Shown: positions 52,107 through 62,455 of the stretch, piece by piece
Position numbering within the stretch: the first letter of the stretch is position 1
Layout of the letters: each line of letters starts with the position of its first letter
From: Ricinus communis
Taxonomy: Eukaryota; Streptophyta; Magnoliopsida; Malpighiales; Euphorbiaceae
Direction: 5' to 3'
NCBI RefSeq assembly: GCF_019578655.1
Contig: NC_063259.1
Span: forward strand, 9,164,001-9,228,000
Length of the DNA stretch: 64,000 bases
Notes under the pieces: generated by a model
What the model was told of the DNA's origin: nothing
What the model saw: the letters and a program-made list of their open reading frames with translations, nothing else
Databases searched by the model: none
Translations under genes and position numbers: made by a program

Positions 52107-53384
52107 TTATTAGTTTATTGGGTTTTGAAATCTGATAATAAGAACACTAAGGTTTTAAATCTAATAATTTTATCAATCTAAGGGTTTTGAATATGATTAA
52201 GCATATGAATAGGATTAATGATTAGATTTATATTTTCATTATAATTCAGTAATTAAATTAGTTTATTAGGATTATATGATTACTGTATGTTCAGTTTTTA
52301 AGGTTTCTGATTCAATCGATTGGTTTATGTTGTTTCTAATTTATTTTTATTTTATCTCCTTCACAATCTAATTTTTTTTCACCTTCTATACATGTTAAAA
52401 TCAGCTCTAGGGACGCCAGGAATATACCAAAAAGTGAAATAGCATGCCTGAATACTCCAAAGTTGGTTAGATCAATGCAACGGTAATTGGCTCTACGTTG
52501 AGTCGATCGGCTCTACACCCTTCTATTCCAATTTTTGGACTTTTATGAATCTTGATGTATTTTCATTGGTTTTGTGTAATGTATTAGGTTTTAGGGCTTT
52601 TTCTTTGCAATTTTAGTTGTAGGTCAGATTGTAATGGTTAGGTTTATATTTCTGCTTCTTTTATTTTTGTTTATTTCATGGCTTAATGTATAATAAATAA
52701 TTGTCATATGACTATCTAATTTGAAAATGGACATATAGACTTAAGGCTAAAATTGGACCCAACTTGAAAATTGTGGTCCAATAGGCTAATCAACATTAAT
52801 TAGGCTTAAATTCTAAAATTGAAGTAGATGGGCCTTGGCATGTCTTAATTAGGATTAGGCTTTATTAGAATTAGGTTCACACAGAACGGATCTTTTCATA
52901 ATAAGTAGTTTTTTAGGCCTAAAGATTGGAGATCAAAAGCATAACTTGTAATTGGCTAGACTAACTGGACCATATATATAATTAATTAGAAAATTAGACT
53001 GACAACTCTAATATGGGTTGGGCTTGAATAAAATGGATAGAACTAGGTAAATTATGTGTGTTATTTGGTAATGCCTATGTATTAACTGCTTATGTTTCTA
53101 AGGAATAATTTGTTAAATAGTAAAATTAAAGACTAATATACACAAATAAGGATATTGGCTTTCGGATTCGTCTCTAGATTTTGTGGCGTAAGCTTCTTTA
53201 TGGAATATGAGAAACGCCACTCATTAGTAAGAGTGTTCCAATGATTACCTAGGTGGCGACTCCTATCTTCAAGCTAGTCTTAGTGACTAGTTAGTGTGTT
53301 TCCGATTAGATTGAAAAGCCTTACAATGTTGTAGTCACTGAAGACACCTGGGTGCGCGCCCAAAACCACCAACCACACTTGGCA
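52107..53384 (+). mobile_element. Probable right part of the older LTR and leader
   Basis: AT-rich non-coding DNA continuing the sequence interrupted by the solo LTR. Near its end it carries CCTAGGTGGCGACTCC (about 53258-53273) and GGGTGCGCGCCC (about 53351). I associate these with the 3' end and primer-binding region of plant Tat/Ogre-like LTRs. A DUF7745-like relic starts immediately after. No coding frame of note. Confidence 0.4.
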
Positions 53385-54411
53385 AATTGGTAGAGCTATT
53401 CGATATTCCCCCTGCTGAGGTACTTTCCCATTTTGTTAATGAATACATTACTCTTACTTCCTTGATTTCTTGTTGTGAAAAGAGAAAGGTACACCTGCTT
53501 GGATTAGGATACTAGGCTTTCACCTCTATGCCCAATTTCAAATGATTTCTTCTCAAGGAAGGGGAGAGATATTAGAATTGCTGACATCATTGAACAAATA
53601 GAGCATTGAGCCGATCTAGTTCTTATCATCTTAGCTGAAACCATCATTGCGTTAGACAATGTACAAAACTCATCAACGGTTTGCTGACAACCTTGTTCTC
53701 TTGCAGGTATGCAGCCAAATCTCTTTTCCTTTTTATTAGTCTTTGCCTTAACTTTTCTCTAAGATGCTCTTTTGGGTCTCTAACTTAGCAGGCTAATGTC
53801 TTAATTTTTTCCTATGCCGCCCTCTCGGGTTTTCAACTTAGCACACTTTATTTTTGCCTAAGCTACCCTTTTGGGTTTTTAACTTGGCTTTCTCTTTCTC
53901 TAATTTCTTTTTTTCTTTACATTATCTCCTTTTCTTTTTTGCAAATTTGGCTATGTGAGAAGCTTCAAATACTAACTATCCCATGGAATATTGACAAGTA
54001 TAAGCCGAACCACATGCAAGTTGGATAAATTGCTAGCCCCAAGACCACAATGGCTATATTTCTTGGGGCATTCCAAACACACTTACCCGCCGGACTTGCC
54101 CCCAGTGAAGGATAAAGCATGTCATGCTCATGGTGTACGGTGATTGTGTGCCTTTACCTAGATTGTGGGAATCCACCCTCTACAGACCTATGAGAATTTG
54201 TTCTCAATACGGGTAGAAGCAACAAATTCTAAAATTCCCTCCTAAATCCAAAAGCTTCCCACTGAGATAAGATTTCTTGGATAAGGTGAAGAGAGTTTGG
54301 CCCTGTTGAGATATAGAGCACAACCCTAGTTTCGAAGGCAATTTAACCACGAATGATAACTTCAAAGCTTGGATTGAGCTCTAGATTACCACTTCTCCTA
54401 GATTTGTAAGG
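53385..54411 (+). pseudogene. DUF7745-like plant gene relic, central to C-terminal part, with one intron
   Basis: Read on the plus strand with frame changes, the sequence gives LVELFDIPPAEV, then a segment with ILAETIIALDNV, then after an intron (about 53707-53943) IWLCEKLQIL, VPLPRLWESTLYRPM and FKAWIEL. The ILAET segment followed by a tryptophan-rich strand and then VPL...L is the order I recall for DUF7745 proteins. The intron starts GT; its acceptor appears mutated (CAA instead of CAG). Stops and frameshifts show it is dead. 53385-53720 matches the minus-strand relic at 45352-45693 in inverted orientation. The final frame (FKAWIEL... to SPRFVRSH) reads without a shift into the 13-residue repeat frame of the adjoining satellite. 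The N-terminal part is missing, replaced by LTR-like DNA. Confidence 0.55.
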
Positions 54412-55336
54412 TCTCATATTGACAAATATACCCCTCTTCCAGGGTTGTTTTCTCATATTAAAAAATATACCACTTTTTTGGGTTATTTTCTCATTTTGAA
54501 AGATATACCCCTCTTACGGGGTTGTTTTTTAATATTGACAAATATACCCCTCTTACGGGGTTGTTTTCTAATATTGACAAATATACTCCTCTTACGGGGT
54601 TGTTTTCTAATATTGACAAATATACCCCTCTTACGGGGTTGTTTTCTCATATTAAAAATGTACCACTTTTTTGAGATTGTTTTCTCATTTTGAAAGATAT
54701 ACCCCTCTTACGGGGTTGTTTTCTCATTTTGAAAGATATACCCCTCTTATGGGGTTGTTTTCTAATATTGACAAATATACCCCTCTTATGGAGTTATTTT
54801 CTCATATTATAAAATATACCACTTTTTTGGGATTGTTTTCTCATTTTGAAAGATAAACCCTTCTTACGGGGTTGTTCTCTAATATTGACAAATATACCCC
54901 TCTTACGGGGTTGTTTTCTAATATTTATAAATATACCCCTCTTACGGGGTTGTTTTCTGATATTAAAAAATATACCACTCTTTTGGAGTTGTTCTCTCAT
55001 TTTGAAAGATATACCCCTCTTACGGGGTTGTTTTCTAATATTAACAAATATATCCCTTTTACGAGGTTATTTTCTCATATTGACAAATATACCCCTCTTA
55101 CGAGGTTGTTTTCTAATATTGACAAATATACCCCACTTATGGGGTTGTTTTCTCATTTTGAAAGATATACCCCTCTTACGAGGTTGTTTTCTCATATTGA
55201 CAAATATACCCCTCTTACAGGGTTGTTTTCTGATATTAAAAAATATACCACTTTTTGGGGTTGTTTTCTCATTTTGAAAGATATACCCCTCTTACGGGGT
55301 TGTTTTCTAATATTGACAAATATACCCCTCTTACGG
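54412..55336 (-). repeat. Second 39-bp satellite array, inverted, 925 bp
   Basis: About 23.7 monomers of the same satellite on the opposite strand, so the plus strand reads TTGTTTTCTAATATTGAC followed by AAATATACCCCTCTTACGG. Most of the alternate-class monomers are of the CTTTCAAAATGAG type (seen here as CTCATTTTGAAAG), which matches the distal zone of the main array. The left end continues the reading frame of the DUF7745-like relic; the right end stops at TTACGG and is followed by unrelated sequence. Open frames at 54445-54693, 54846-55277 and 54872-55351 are consequences of the 13-codon period. Confidence 0.96.
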
Positions 55337-55440
55337 AAACTTGAGAGCTAGCTATTAATTTTAGGAATGCATATGCAAATGCAAAAAGAAGCAAAAGATG
55401 AAAATATGCTTCTTTTTTAGATCTCATTTATTTTGCTTAT
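55337..55440. other. Short spacer between satellite and palindrome
   Basis: No gene. It contains a small inverted repeat (AAAAAGAAGCA near 55381 and TGCTTCTTTTT near 55408). Confidence 0.6.
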
Positions 55441-55544
55441 AACTTTACCTTAATTTTTCTTTTAGTTAATGCGTAAAGTAATAAACAGACATATGTTTGT
55501 TTATTACTTTACGCATTAACTAAAAGAAAAATTGAGATAAAGTT
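55441..55544. repeat. 104-bp near-perfect palindrome
   Basis: The 52-bp arms 55441-55492 and 55493-55544 are reverse complements with three mismatches and no loop; the centre is CATATG. Conserved arm sequence includes CTTTTAGTTAATGCGTAAAG. It lies between the end of the Tat-type pol and the satellite. It could be a small fold-back element, a MITE or part of the retroelement 3' region. Confidence 0.9.
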
Positions 55545-55748
55545 CTAAATTCTAAACAATTTATTCATTTAGTAAAGGCCGAAATGGATATATTTTGATT
55601 TTTCGTGATACAACTCATGTCATTAGCTAGTCTTTTCATATTTTCTAGCTGATTATTTTCTCTCATTACCCTGATTTTTGCCTGAACAGCCTTTTTAGGT
55701 TTTATGGTCAGTAGGCTATTTTCCTATTAATACTATTTATTTTTATTC
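55545..55748. other. AT-rich 3' flank of the Tat pol, nothing recognised
   Basis: No coding frame or repeat that I can name. It lies between the palindrome and the pol terminus. Confidence 0.5.
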
Positions 55749-56800
55749 TTATACATAGTACTTCTTGGGACGATCTAGGTTAATTGGCTCAAAGAATTTG
55801 TTCCTTTCAGAGTCTTAAATCTTAGCAGCACCCTTAAGTAGAATTCTCTTCTATAAATACGGGCCATCCCAACTAGGCCTGAACTTCCCTCTTGGGTCGA
55901 ACATAGTAGGTCTAGTGTGTTTCAACACTAAGTCACCAGCTCTGATTTTTCTTAGCTTTATTTTTTTATTGAACAGCCTAGCTATTTACTTTTGGTACAA
56001 TTGCATGTGATAAAGGGCTTTCATCCTCTTTTCATCAATCAAAGTCTACTGTTGGTATCTTTACTCAACCCATTGGTACTCTGGTGTTTCCAACCTCTAA
56101 TACAGCTCTGAAAAATTTCAACTCTAACTCAACTGGCAAGACCGCTTCAGTCCTGTAAACCAAAGAATATGGAGTCTATCTATCGATGTCTGCTCCGTTA
56201 TTCAATATCCCTATAGTGCAAAGGGTAACCGAAATGACCATTCTTTATGCAATTTTGAGAGGATCTTCTTTAAGTTCTTGTTGGCTGCTTCCACCGCTCC
56301 ATTCGCCTAAGGTCTGTACGGAGAAGACCTGTGATGTTCAATCTTGTACTCTGCTAATATGTATGTTGTTGCTTCTATGAATTGCATGTCATTATATGTC
56401 ACAACATGATGTGGAACCTCATACCTATAGACCAGGTTCCTCTCTATGAACCTAGCCATCTGCCTTACCCTCACAGTAGTGGAAGACTCAGCCTCGACCC
56501 ACTTGGAAAAATAGTTGATTGCCACTACTATGTATCCATGACCATTCGAATGAGGTTTCATCTTCAGATGATGTCAGTTCCTCAAGCTACAAAAGGCTAA
56601 GGGGATGTGAAATTATGAATCCCAATCTGAGGTGTGTGACTCAAGTCACTATAAAGTTGGCACTTATAGCATTTCCTTACCAAAGCTATATAATCCTTTT
56701 CCATTGTTAACAAGTAAGATCCTTGACGCATAACCTTTCTGGTTAACACTATGTCATTCATATGACGCTTGCATACCCAATTATGCATTTTCTCCATTAT
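55749..56800 (-). pseudogene. Tat-type integrase relic
   Basis: 56597-56797 (minus) carries the zinc-binding part (RKCYKCQLYSDL). 56307-56561 carries the catalytic core (NYFSKWVEAES, then MARFIERNLVYRYEVPHH). Further down, the C-terminal region shows ANGAVEAANKNLKKILSKL, then KRMKALYHMQLYQK, and ends in RPKKYYV. In the normal enzyme this protein inserts the element DNA into the genome. The position expected for the second catalytic aspartate is tyrosine (VVTYND), and stops interrupt the frame, so it is inactive. The length from zinc finger to end, about 350 codons, is ordinary for the family. Confidence 0.8.
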
Positions 56801-57099
56801 AACATGCGCTTTTGCCTCAATAACACATCAAAGTTGGACTCCTGAAGTCAGCCTTATGTATAACACTCCTTCATGGCTAATGTAGTCCCTAGCCTGAATC
56901 CGCAGCGCATGCCTTTTCTTCGTAGTTGCCTCTTTCAGATATTCCATTTCTTTTACAAACCATTTCAAATCGTAGACCGATGCTTCTCTTTTGGTCCCAT
57001 TTGGACTTGCATTATTCGGTCTCCCTAGTAATATCTCCTGACTTCACAATCACTAACAGCCTCATTAGAAGTTGCAGGGCTTATCCCATATGGACGATA

Positions 57100-58345
57100 G
57101 GGTAGCAAGTGCATCCACCATCTAGTTCTCATCTCGCGGCAAGTGTACGAATGAACACTTAGAGAAGCTGCAAACTAGAGTCTTGAGATAGTTGTCATAT
57201 AGATTAAACTTTTCCACTTTCACTTCCTACTCTTTAGTGGCTTGTTGAATTATAAGGAAGGAGTCCCGTAGACCATCAACTGCTTCGCTCCTGCTACCAT
57301 GGTTGCTTCCAATCCAAATAAACATACTTCGTATTCCGCCATGTTATTTGTCACTTTAAAGTCCAGTCTCATGGCCATTGATAGCATTTCTCCTTCCAAT
57401 GTGATCAGGACTACTTCTAACCATTCATCTCGTGTTTATAGCTCCATTAAAGTACATCTTCCATTCCTACATCCTCGATTACCCTCAAATTTTCATCAGA
57501 AAACTCTAGATCCCAAGGGTGATCTCACTCGATTTCATTCTGAGCTAAAAACTTTGCTACCACCCTACCCTTGACTACCTTGTTGGTTACATACTTAATG
57601 TCGAACCCTATTAGAAGCACAAGCCATTTAGCCAACTTTCCTATAAGAGATGGAGCCTCAAACAAATACTTTAGCAGGTCTATTTTCAAAATCACTTGCA
57701 CTCTATAAGACTAAAAGTAGTGTCTCAATTTCCTCGTAGCTCATATCATGGCTAAACACGTCTTCTCCATAAGGTTATACTTTGACTCATAAGGCATTAA
57801 TTTCTTACTGAGATAATAGACCGCATGCTCTATATCATTGCCCACACTATGCTACCATTTCCCCCATGGCTTCCTCTTCTAAGGCCAAGTATAGAATCAA
57901 TGATTTTCCATCTTTTGGCGGCTTCAGTACTTGTGGCTTTATTAAATACTCTTTAATCTTGTCAAAGGCTTTCTGATAATGTTCATCCCATACATGTTGG
58001 TGTTTCCTTAAAAGCTTGAATATGGGATCATAAACTATTGTGAGCTTAGAAATGAACCTGGTGATATATTGCAGACGTCCTAGAAATCCTCTAACTTTTT
58101 TCTCCGTCTTTGACACTAGCATCTCTTGAATAGGTCTAGATCAATTTATATTCCCCATTGACTCACTATGTGCCCTAGCAGCTTCCCTGATGTTACTCCA
58201 AATACGCTCTTCTTCATATTAAGCCTCAAGTTATACATTTCCACTCATCCTAAAAATTTATCAAGAGCCTAGAAATGCCCTTCCCTTTTTTAAAACTTTA
58301 CCATCATATCATCTACATACACCTTCACTTCCTTATGTATTATGG
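57100..58345 (-). pseudogene. Tat-type RT C-terminus, RNase H and second RNase H relic
   Basis: From 58345 down the minus strand: VKVYVDDMMVK (reverse transcriptase catalytic motif, both aspartates retained), MYNLRLNMKKSVFGVTSGK, then 57847-58122 with KKVRGFLGRLQYITRFI and KAFDKIKEYL, the RNase H domain with YYLSKKLMPYESKY, and the second RNase H with EGEMLSMAMRLDF, NNMAEYE and ENQMVDALATLSS. Several stops separate the pieces. Confidence 0.8.
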
Positions 58346-58499
58346 CACTTGGAGATTCATTTCGATGTTAGGATGCTTGAATCACTTGCAAGTCCCTAAA
58401 AATAAAATAAAAGCACTTTTTAATTAAAATAAAAATATAATATAAATAATAAAGTACTAAAAATTTAAATATCAAATGTTAAGTTTATTATCTATAGCA
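58346..58499. other. AT-rich junction between the two retroelement relics
   Basis: A very AT-rich stretch downstream of the Athila-type integrase on the minus strand. It joins the Tat RT fragment at about 58345-58380. No target duplication or LTR is visible. Confidence 0.5.
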
Positions 58500-59420
58500 A
58501 GACGTTTGTCGAATTGAGCTTAAGTTGATAGTGCATCAACGCACTCCACTTCATCTCCATAGGCCATTCCTTCATAATATGGCTTTATACGATGGTCATT
58601 CACTTTGAATTGCTCTTGCATCTTATTGTTGCATAATTTCACTACACTATAGGGAAATGTCGTTACTACTTCAAAAGGTCCATTCTACCTTGACTTAAGG
58701 TTTGAAAGTTTAAAATGCGAGTTAAATAATAAAGCTTTCATTCTAATGAGCATTTTGTAAGCCGTGCAATATGCCCAAAGAGCATTGTTTAAGTGAATTG
58801 TCTAATCTTTTCTTGATGGCAGAACTGATTTCTTAAGCATTGACTTAATTTGCCTATTGCTTACTTAAATTTATCCTGATGTTTGTGGGTAATAGGGAGT
58901 TAATACTCTATGAGTTACTTTATATTTCTTAAGTAAAGCACCAAATGTCATGTTGCAAAAATGGGTTCCTCCATCATTGATGATTGCTCTAGGTGTTCCA
59001 AATCTGCTAAAAATATTGTCCTTCACAAATTTACATACTACATTAGCATCATTAGTTCGGGTAGCAATGTTTCTACCCATTTAGAGACATAATCCACAAT
59101 AACAAGTATATATTCATAACCATTTGAAGGTGAAATGGGTCCTATAAAATTAGTGCCCCATACATCAAATAATTCAACCATAAGATTAAAAGTTTGAGGC
59201 ATTTCATTCCTTTTACCAATATTTCCATTTCTTTGGAATTTATCACATTTTGCACAAAATAAATAAGCATCCATAAATAAAAAAATGCTTTAAAAGACAC
59301 CTGATTTAAGAACTTTGTAGGTTGTCTTCTTACCACCAAAATACCTCCATAATGCATCTCATGGCAAAAATCAAGAATACATCTTCTAAAAATATTTAAA
59401 TATATAGGGGTCATCCTAAT
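58500..59420 (-). pseudogene. Athila-type integrase relic
   Basis: 59142-59414 and 59038-59274 carry the zinc-finger region and the start of the core; 58871-59080 carries FVKDNIFSRFGTPRAIINDG and LLKKYKVTHRVLTPYYPQTS; 58500-58860 carries the C-terminal part (NALWAYCTAYKM, NGPFEVVTTFPYS, HRIKPYYEG). The first catalytic aspartate position is asparagine (WGTNFIG), the second is kept, and the region of the catalytic glutamate contains stop codons. A frame change lies near 59060. Confidence 0.8.
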
Positions 59421-59673
59421 AAAAGTTCCTACAAATAGATAAAAATATTTTCTTTTCGTCCCAAGTTAAGTCAGGTCTTATAATACCATAACAAGTAATG
59501 AACAATATCAGCATAGCAAGGCTCATGATCCATAGCAAATAATTGTTCATTAGGAAAGGTTTCATTTATCACTTTCTTAGAACCAAGATATCAAAATCAG
59601 AAATCAATCTAGAAAGATGGTCAGCAACTACATATTCACTATCTTTTTAATCTTTGATTTCTATATCAAATTC

Positions 59674-61200
59674 CTATAATAGGAGTACCCACCTAATAAG
59701 ATGTGGTTTAGCATTTGGCTTAGTCAAAAGATATCTCAAGGCTGCATGATCTGAATGCACAATAATTTTAGATCCCACCAAGTAAGATCTAAATTTATTT
59801 AATGAAAACACAACAGTCAAAAATTCTTTTTCTATGGTAGAATAATTCATTCGAGCATCATCAAGAGCTTTACTAGCATAATATATAACATGTAAAGCTT
59901 TATCAACTCTTTGTCCTAAAACTATTCCTATAGCATAAGATGCATCACATATAATTTCAAAGGGGGGGAGACCAATCAGGTGCCACAATAACAGGTGCAC
60001 TAGTGAACTTCTCTTTCAAGGTATTAAAAGCAGAAAGACATGCATCATCAAAAATAAAATTTACATCTTTAGCCAACAATTTATTTAACGAGTGGGCAAT
60101 TTTAGAAAAATCTTTTATAAAACACCTATAAAATACCGCATGGCCAAAAAGACTTCTATTGCCCTTCATTAAAGTAGGTGGAGGAAATTTAGAAATTAAA
60201 TTAATTTTTGCCTTATCAACTTCAATACCTTTACTAGAAACCATATGTCCTAACACAATACCATGTTTAACTATAAAATGGCTCTTTTCTCAACTCAATG
60301 TCAAATTACATTCAATGCATCTTCAAAGCACACGAGATAAATTACTAAGATATGCATCAAATGAGGCGCTAAAAACTGAAAAGTTATCCATAAATACCTC
60401 GATACAGTCTTCTAACATATCAGAGAAAATAGAAAGCGTGCATCTTTGAAATATTACAAGTATGTTGCAATGCCCAAATGGCATTCTTCAAAACAAAAAG
60501 TTCCAAAAGGACATGTGAATATTGGTTTTTTCTTGATCTTCAAGGGCAATGGGTACCTGATAATAACCTAAACGACCATCAAGAAATTAGTAAAATCCAT
60601 GTCCTGCTAAACACTCTAAAATTTTATCAATAAAAGAAAGGAGAAAATTATCCTTCTTTGTTGCAACATTTAGCTTCATATAATCAATACACATTCTCCA
60701 CCTTATAGTCCTTCTAGTGGGAACTAGCGCTCCTTTTCATTCTTGACTACTGTAATACTTGACTTTTTAGGCACTATATGTACAAGGCTTACCTAATTAC
60801 TATCAACTATTGCATATTTTTCACTACCTCCTTCATGTTAGGATTAAAGCTTCTTTGGGTATCTCTAACAGCTTTAACATTACCCTCTAAAATAATTTTG
60901 TGCGTAGACATTGTTGGACTAATACTCTTAATATCAGAAATTCCTCATCTAATGGCTTTCTTAAGTCTTCTTAATTATCTTATAGTTGCCTCTTCTTTAG
61001 AAGGGAAAAGATCAAATGTTATAATTACTGGATATGTATCTCCCTCTCCTAAAAAGACATACTTAAGTTTTGGTTCATGGGAATCTCTATTTCATTTTCA
61101 ATGGAAAAATATAAAGGTCCATTAATGCTTTCATCTAATGATATTGGAATAGCTTCATCTAATTTATCATGAAAATCTAGGACTTTCTTATCTAAATTTT
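59674..61200 (-). pseudogene. Athila-type reverse transcriptase and RNase H relic
   Basis: 60780-61050 is the linker between protease and RT (LKYVFLGEGDTYPVIITF). RT motifs follow: RMCIDYMKLNV near 60680, GYYQVPIALEDQEKTN, RMPFGH, and then FMDNFSVF at about 60377-60394, where the second aspartate of the catalytic pair is asparagine. 59957-60256 holds GHMVSSKGIEVDKAK and a connection domain; 59674-60000 holds RNase H ([47 protein letters not shown]). The last two frames overlap, with a shift at a run of seven G on the plus strand (59961-59967). Confidence 0.8.
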
Positions 61201-61203
61201 CCT

Positions 61204-61720
61204 CTATTTTTCTAATGTTAAGGCAACCTCTAACTTATCATCTCTATCTTGTAGATATGTTTCATATGCAAAATAATTTAAACAATAAATATATGAACAT
61301 TTATCGATTGAAGTAATAAGAGATAGAGTTAGAGAATCAAACATTTTAAATTCTACAGTCTTTCCCAACACTATCGTACTCAACTTTCCATTGTGCACAT
61401 TAATAACTATTTTGGTAGTTTTTATAAAAGGTCTACCAAGGAGTATAGTTTTCTTCTTGTCTCTTATTGGTGTGTTTTTCATGTCAAGCACCACATATTC
61501 AGCAGGGATTATTAGTTTACCTACCTGAATCAGCAAATCCTCCGCTATGCCTCTAAGATACTTTATTGACTTGTTGTAGAGACATTGTGGTTGGTTTCAA
61601 TTCTCCTAAGTCAAGTTGTACATAAATTGAGAAAGTCATCAAGTTGATGCTTGCCCTCAAATCTAACATGACTTTTGCAACTTTCTTATTCCCCATTGTA
61701 ATATCAACAGTAAAGCTCCC
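61204..61720 (-). pseudogene. Athila-type aspartic protease relic
   Basis: 61620-61720 (minus) gives LGSFTVDITMGNKKVAKVML followed by DLRASINLM. The glycine of the protease D-x-G-A motif is arginine here. 61204-61536 continues with IPAEYVVLDMKN and TILLGRPFIKTTKIVINVHN, the downstream half of the domain. In a working element it would cut the polyprotein; the motif change and stops suggest it is dead. Confidence 0.75.
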
Positions 61721-61747
61721 AAGATCTTTCATTTTAGGGGATAATTG

Positions 61748-62455
61748 TTAAAGAACAGCATTTGTTGTTTCAGAAACCATAACTTTTTCATTGTTCTCAT
61801 ATCTCCTTTTGTTGGAATTAAGCTCCTTGAAGAACTTAGCATAAGTTGGCATTACTTCTGATAACATCCAACAAAGGTAAATTAATGTTAACTTTAGAAA
61901 GCATATAAAAAATTTAAAAAAACTGCTTAACATATTTGCTTTCTTTCAATCTGTTACGAAATGGAATAGGAGGCTCATAAGGCTCAGCTATCTTATGAAA
62001 TTCTGGTCTTAAAAATACCTCCTTTTCTTTTTTCTTTTATCCAAGATTAGGCTCTACTCTTTCTTTCTTTTTTGTACGCCTCCTTTAGTTATTTCCACAT
62101 CTACTAATCCATCTCCTTTTGGTGTACCTGTATAATAAGAATCTTTTACAATTAAGGTTTTAACATTATTATCAAATAACTCAACATCTTTAAGAAATGA
62201 TGATGGCTTTTGCTTGCTCGGGTTGACTTGACAATTTGCCTAATATGAGTTTCTAATCACTTCATTGAAGCTTCAATAGAATCAGTTCTCTTTTCGTTCT
62301 TCTCCATCCTATCATGGGTAGTTGTCATAAAAGATTGGAGTGTTTCCTCCAAGTTTGATTTTTTTTGAGGGGCTTGTCCTTGATTTTAGAATGGAGGGTT
62401 TGGATTTCTTCGGTATTGAGACTCTTGGTTTTTATTAGGGCTGATTTTGGTTCCT
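61748..62455 (-). pseudogene. Athila-type gag C-terminal relic
   Basis: 62190-62455 encodes, with stops, SNLEETLQSFMTTTHDRMEK and TDSIEASMK, followed by LETHIRQIVKS, like the linker at the end of Athila gag. 61748-61990 continues with PIPFRNRLKESKYVKQFF and MPTYAKFFKELNSNKRRYEN, a stretch just before the protease in this lineage. Upstream gag is absent. Confidence 0.7.

Larger units (their letters stand above)
55749..58345 (-). mobile_element. Tat-type Ty3 retrotransposon relic (end of RT to end of integrase)
   Basis: On the minus strand, from high to low coordinates, are the end of reverse transcriptase (YVDD near 58302-58320), RNase H, a second archaeal-type RNase H (NNMAEYE near 57320-57350), the integrase zinc finger and core, and a C-terminal part ending in a stop at 55749-55751. 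A second RNase H is a mark of the Tat clade (Tat, Ogre, Retand). The 5' half of the element (gag, protease, most of RT) is missing; at about 58345 the sequence joins the tail of an Athila-type element. Many stops and frameshifts. No LTR can be assigned with certainty. Confidence 0.75.
58500..62455 (-). mobile_element. Athila-type Ty3 retrotransposon relic (end of gag to integrase)
   Basis: On the minus strand, in the order gag end, protease, reverse transcriptase, RNase H, integrase. Wording such as INLMTFSIYVQLDLGELKPT (protease region), [19 protein letters not shown] and DVWGTNFIGPISPSNGYEY is of the Athila kind. Most of gag and both LTRs are missing: the sequence turns unrelated near 62456. 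Each domain carries stops or frameshifts. It lies upstream of, and in the same direction as, the Tat relic. Confidence 0.8.

Noticed and set aside
55441..55544. Rho-independent terminator or microRNA gene
   Set aside because: The context is not bacterial. With no loop and near-perfect arms it is unlike a usual plant microRNA precursor, and there is no expression evidence.
60159..61125. Plus-strand frames of 96 and 115 codons
   Set aside because: Both are shadows of the minus-strand Athila-type reverse transcriptase region.
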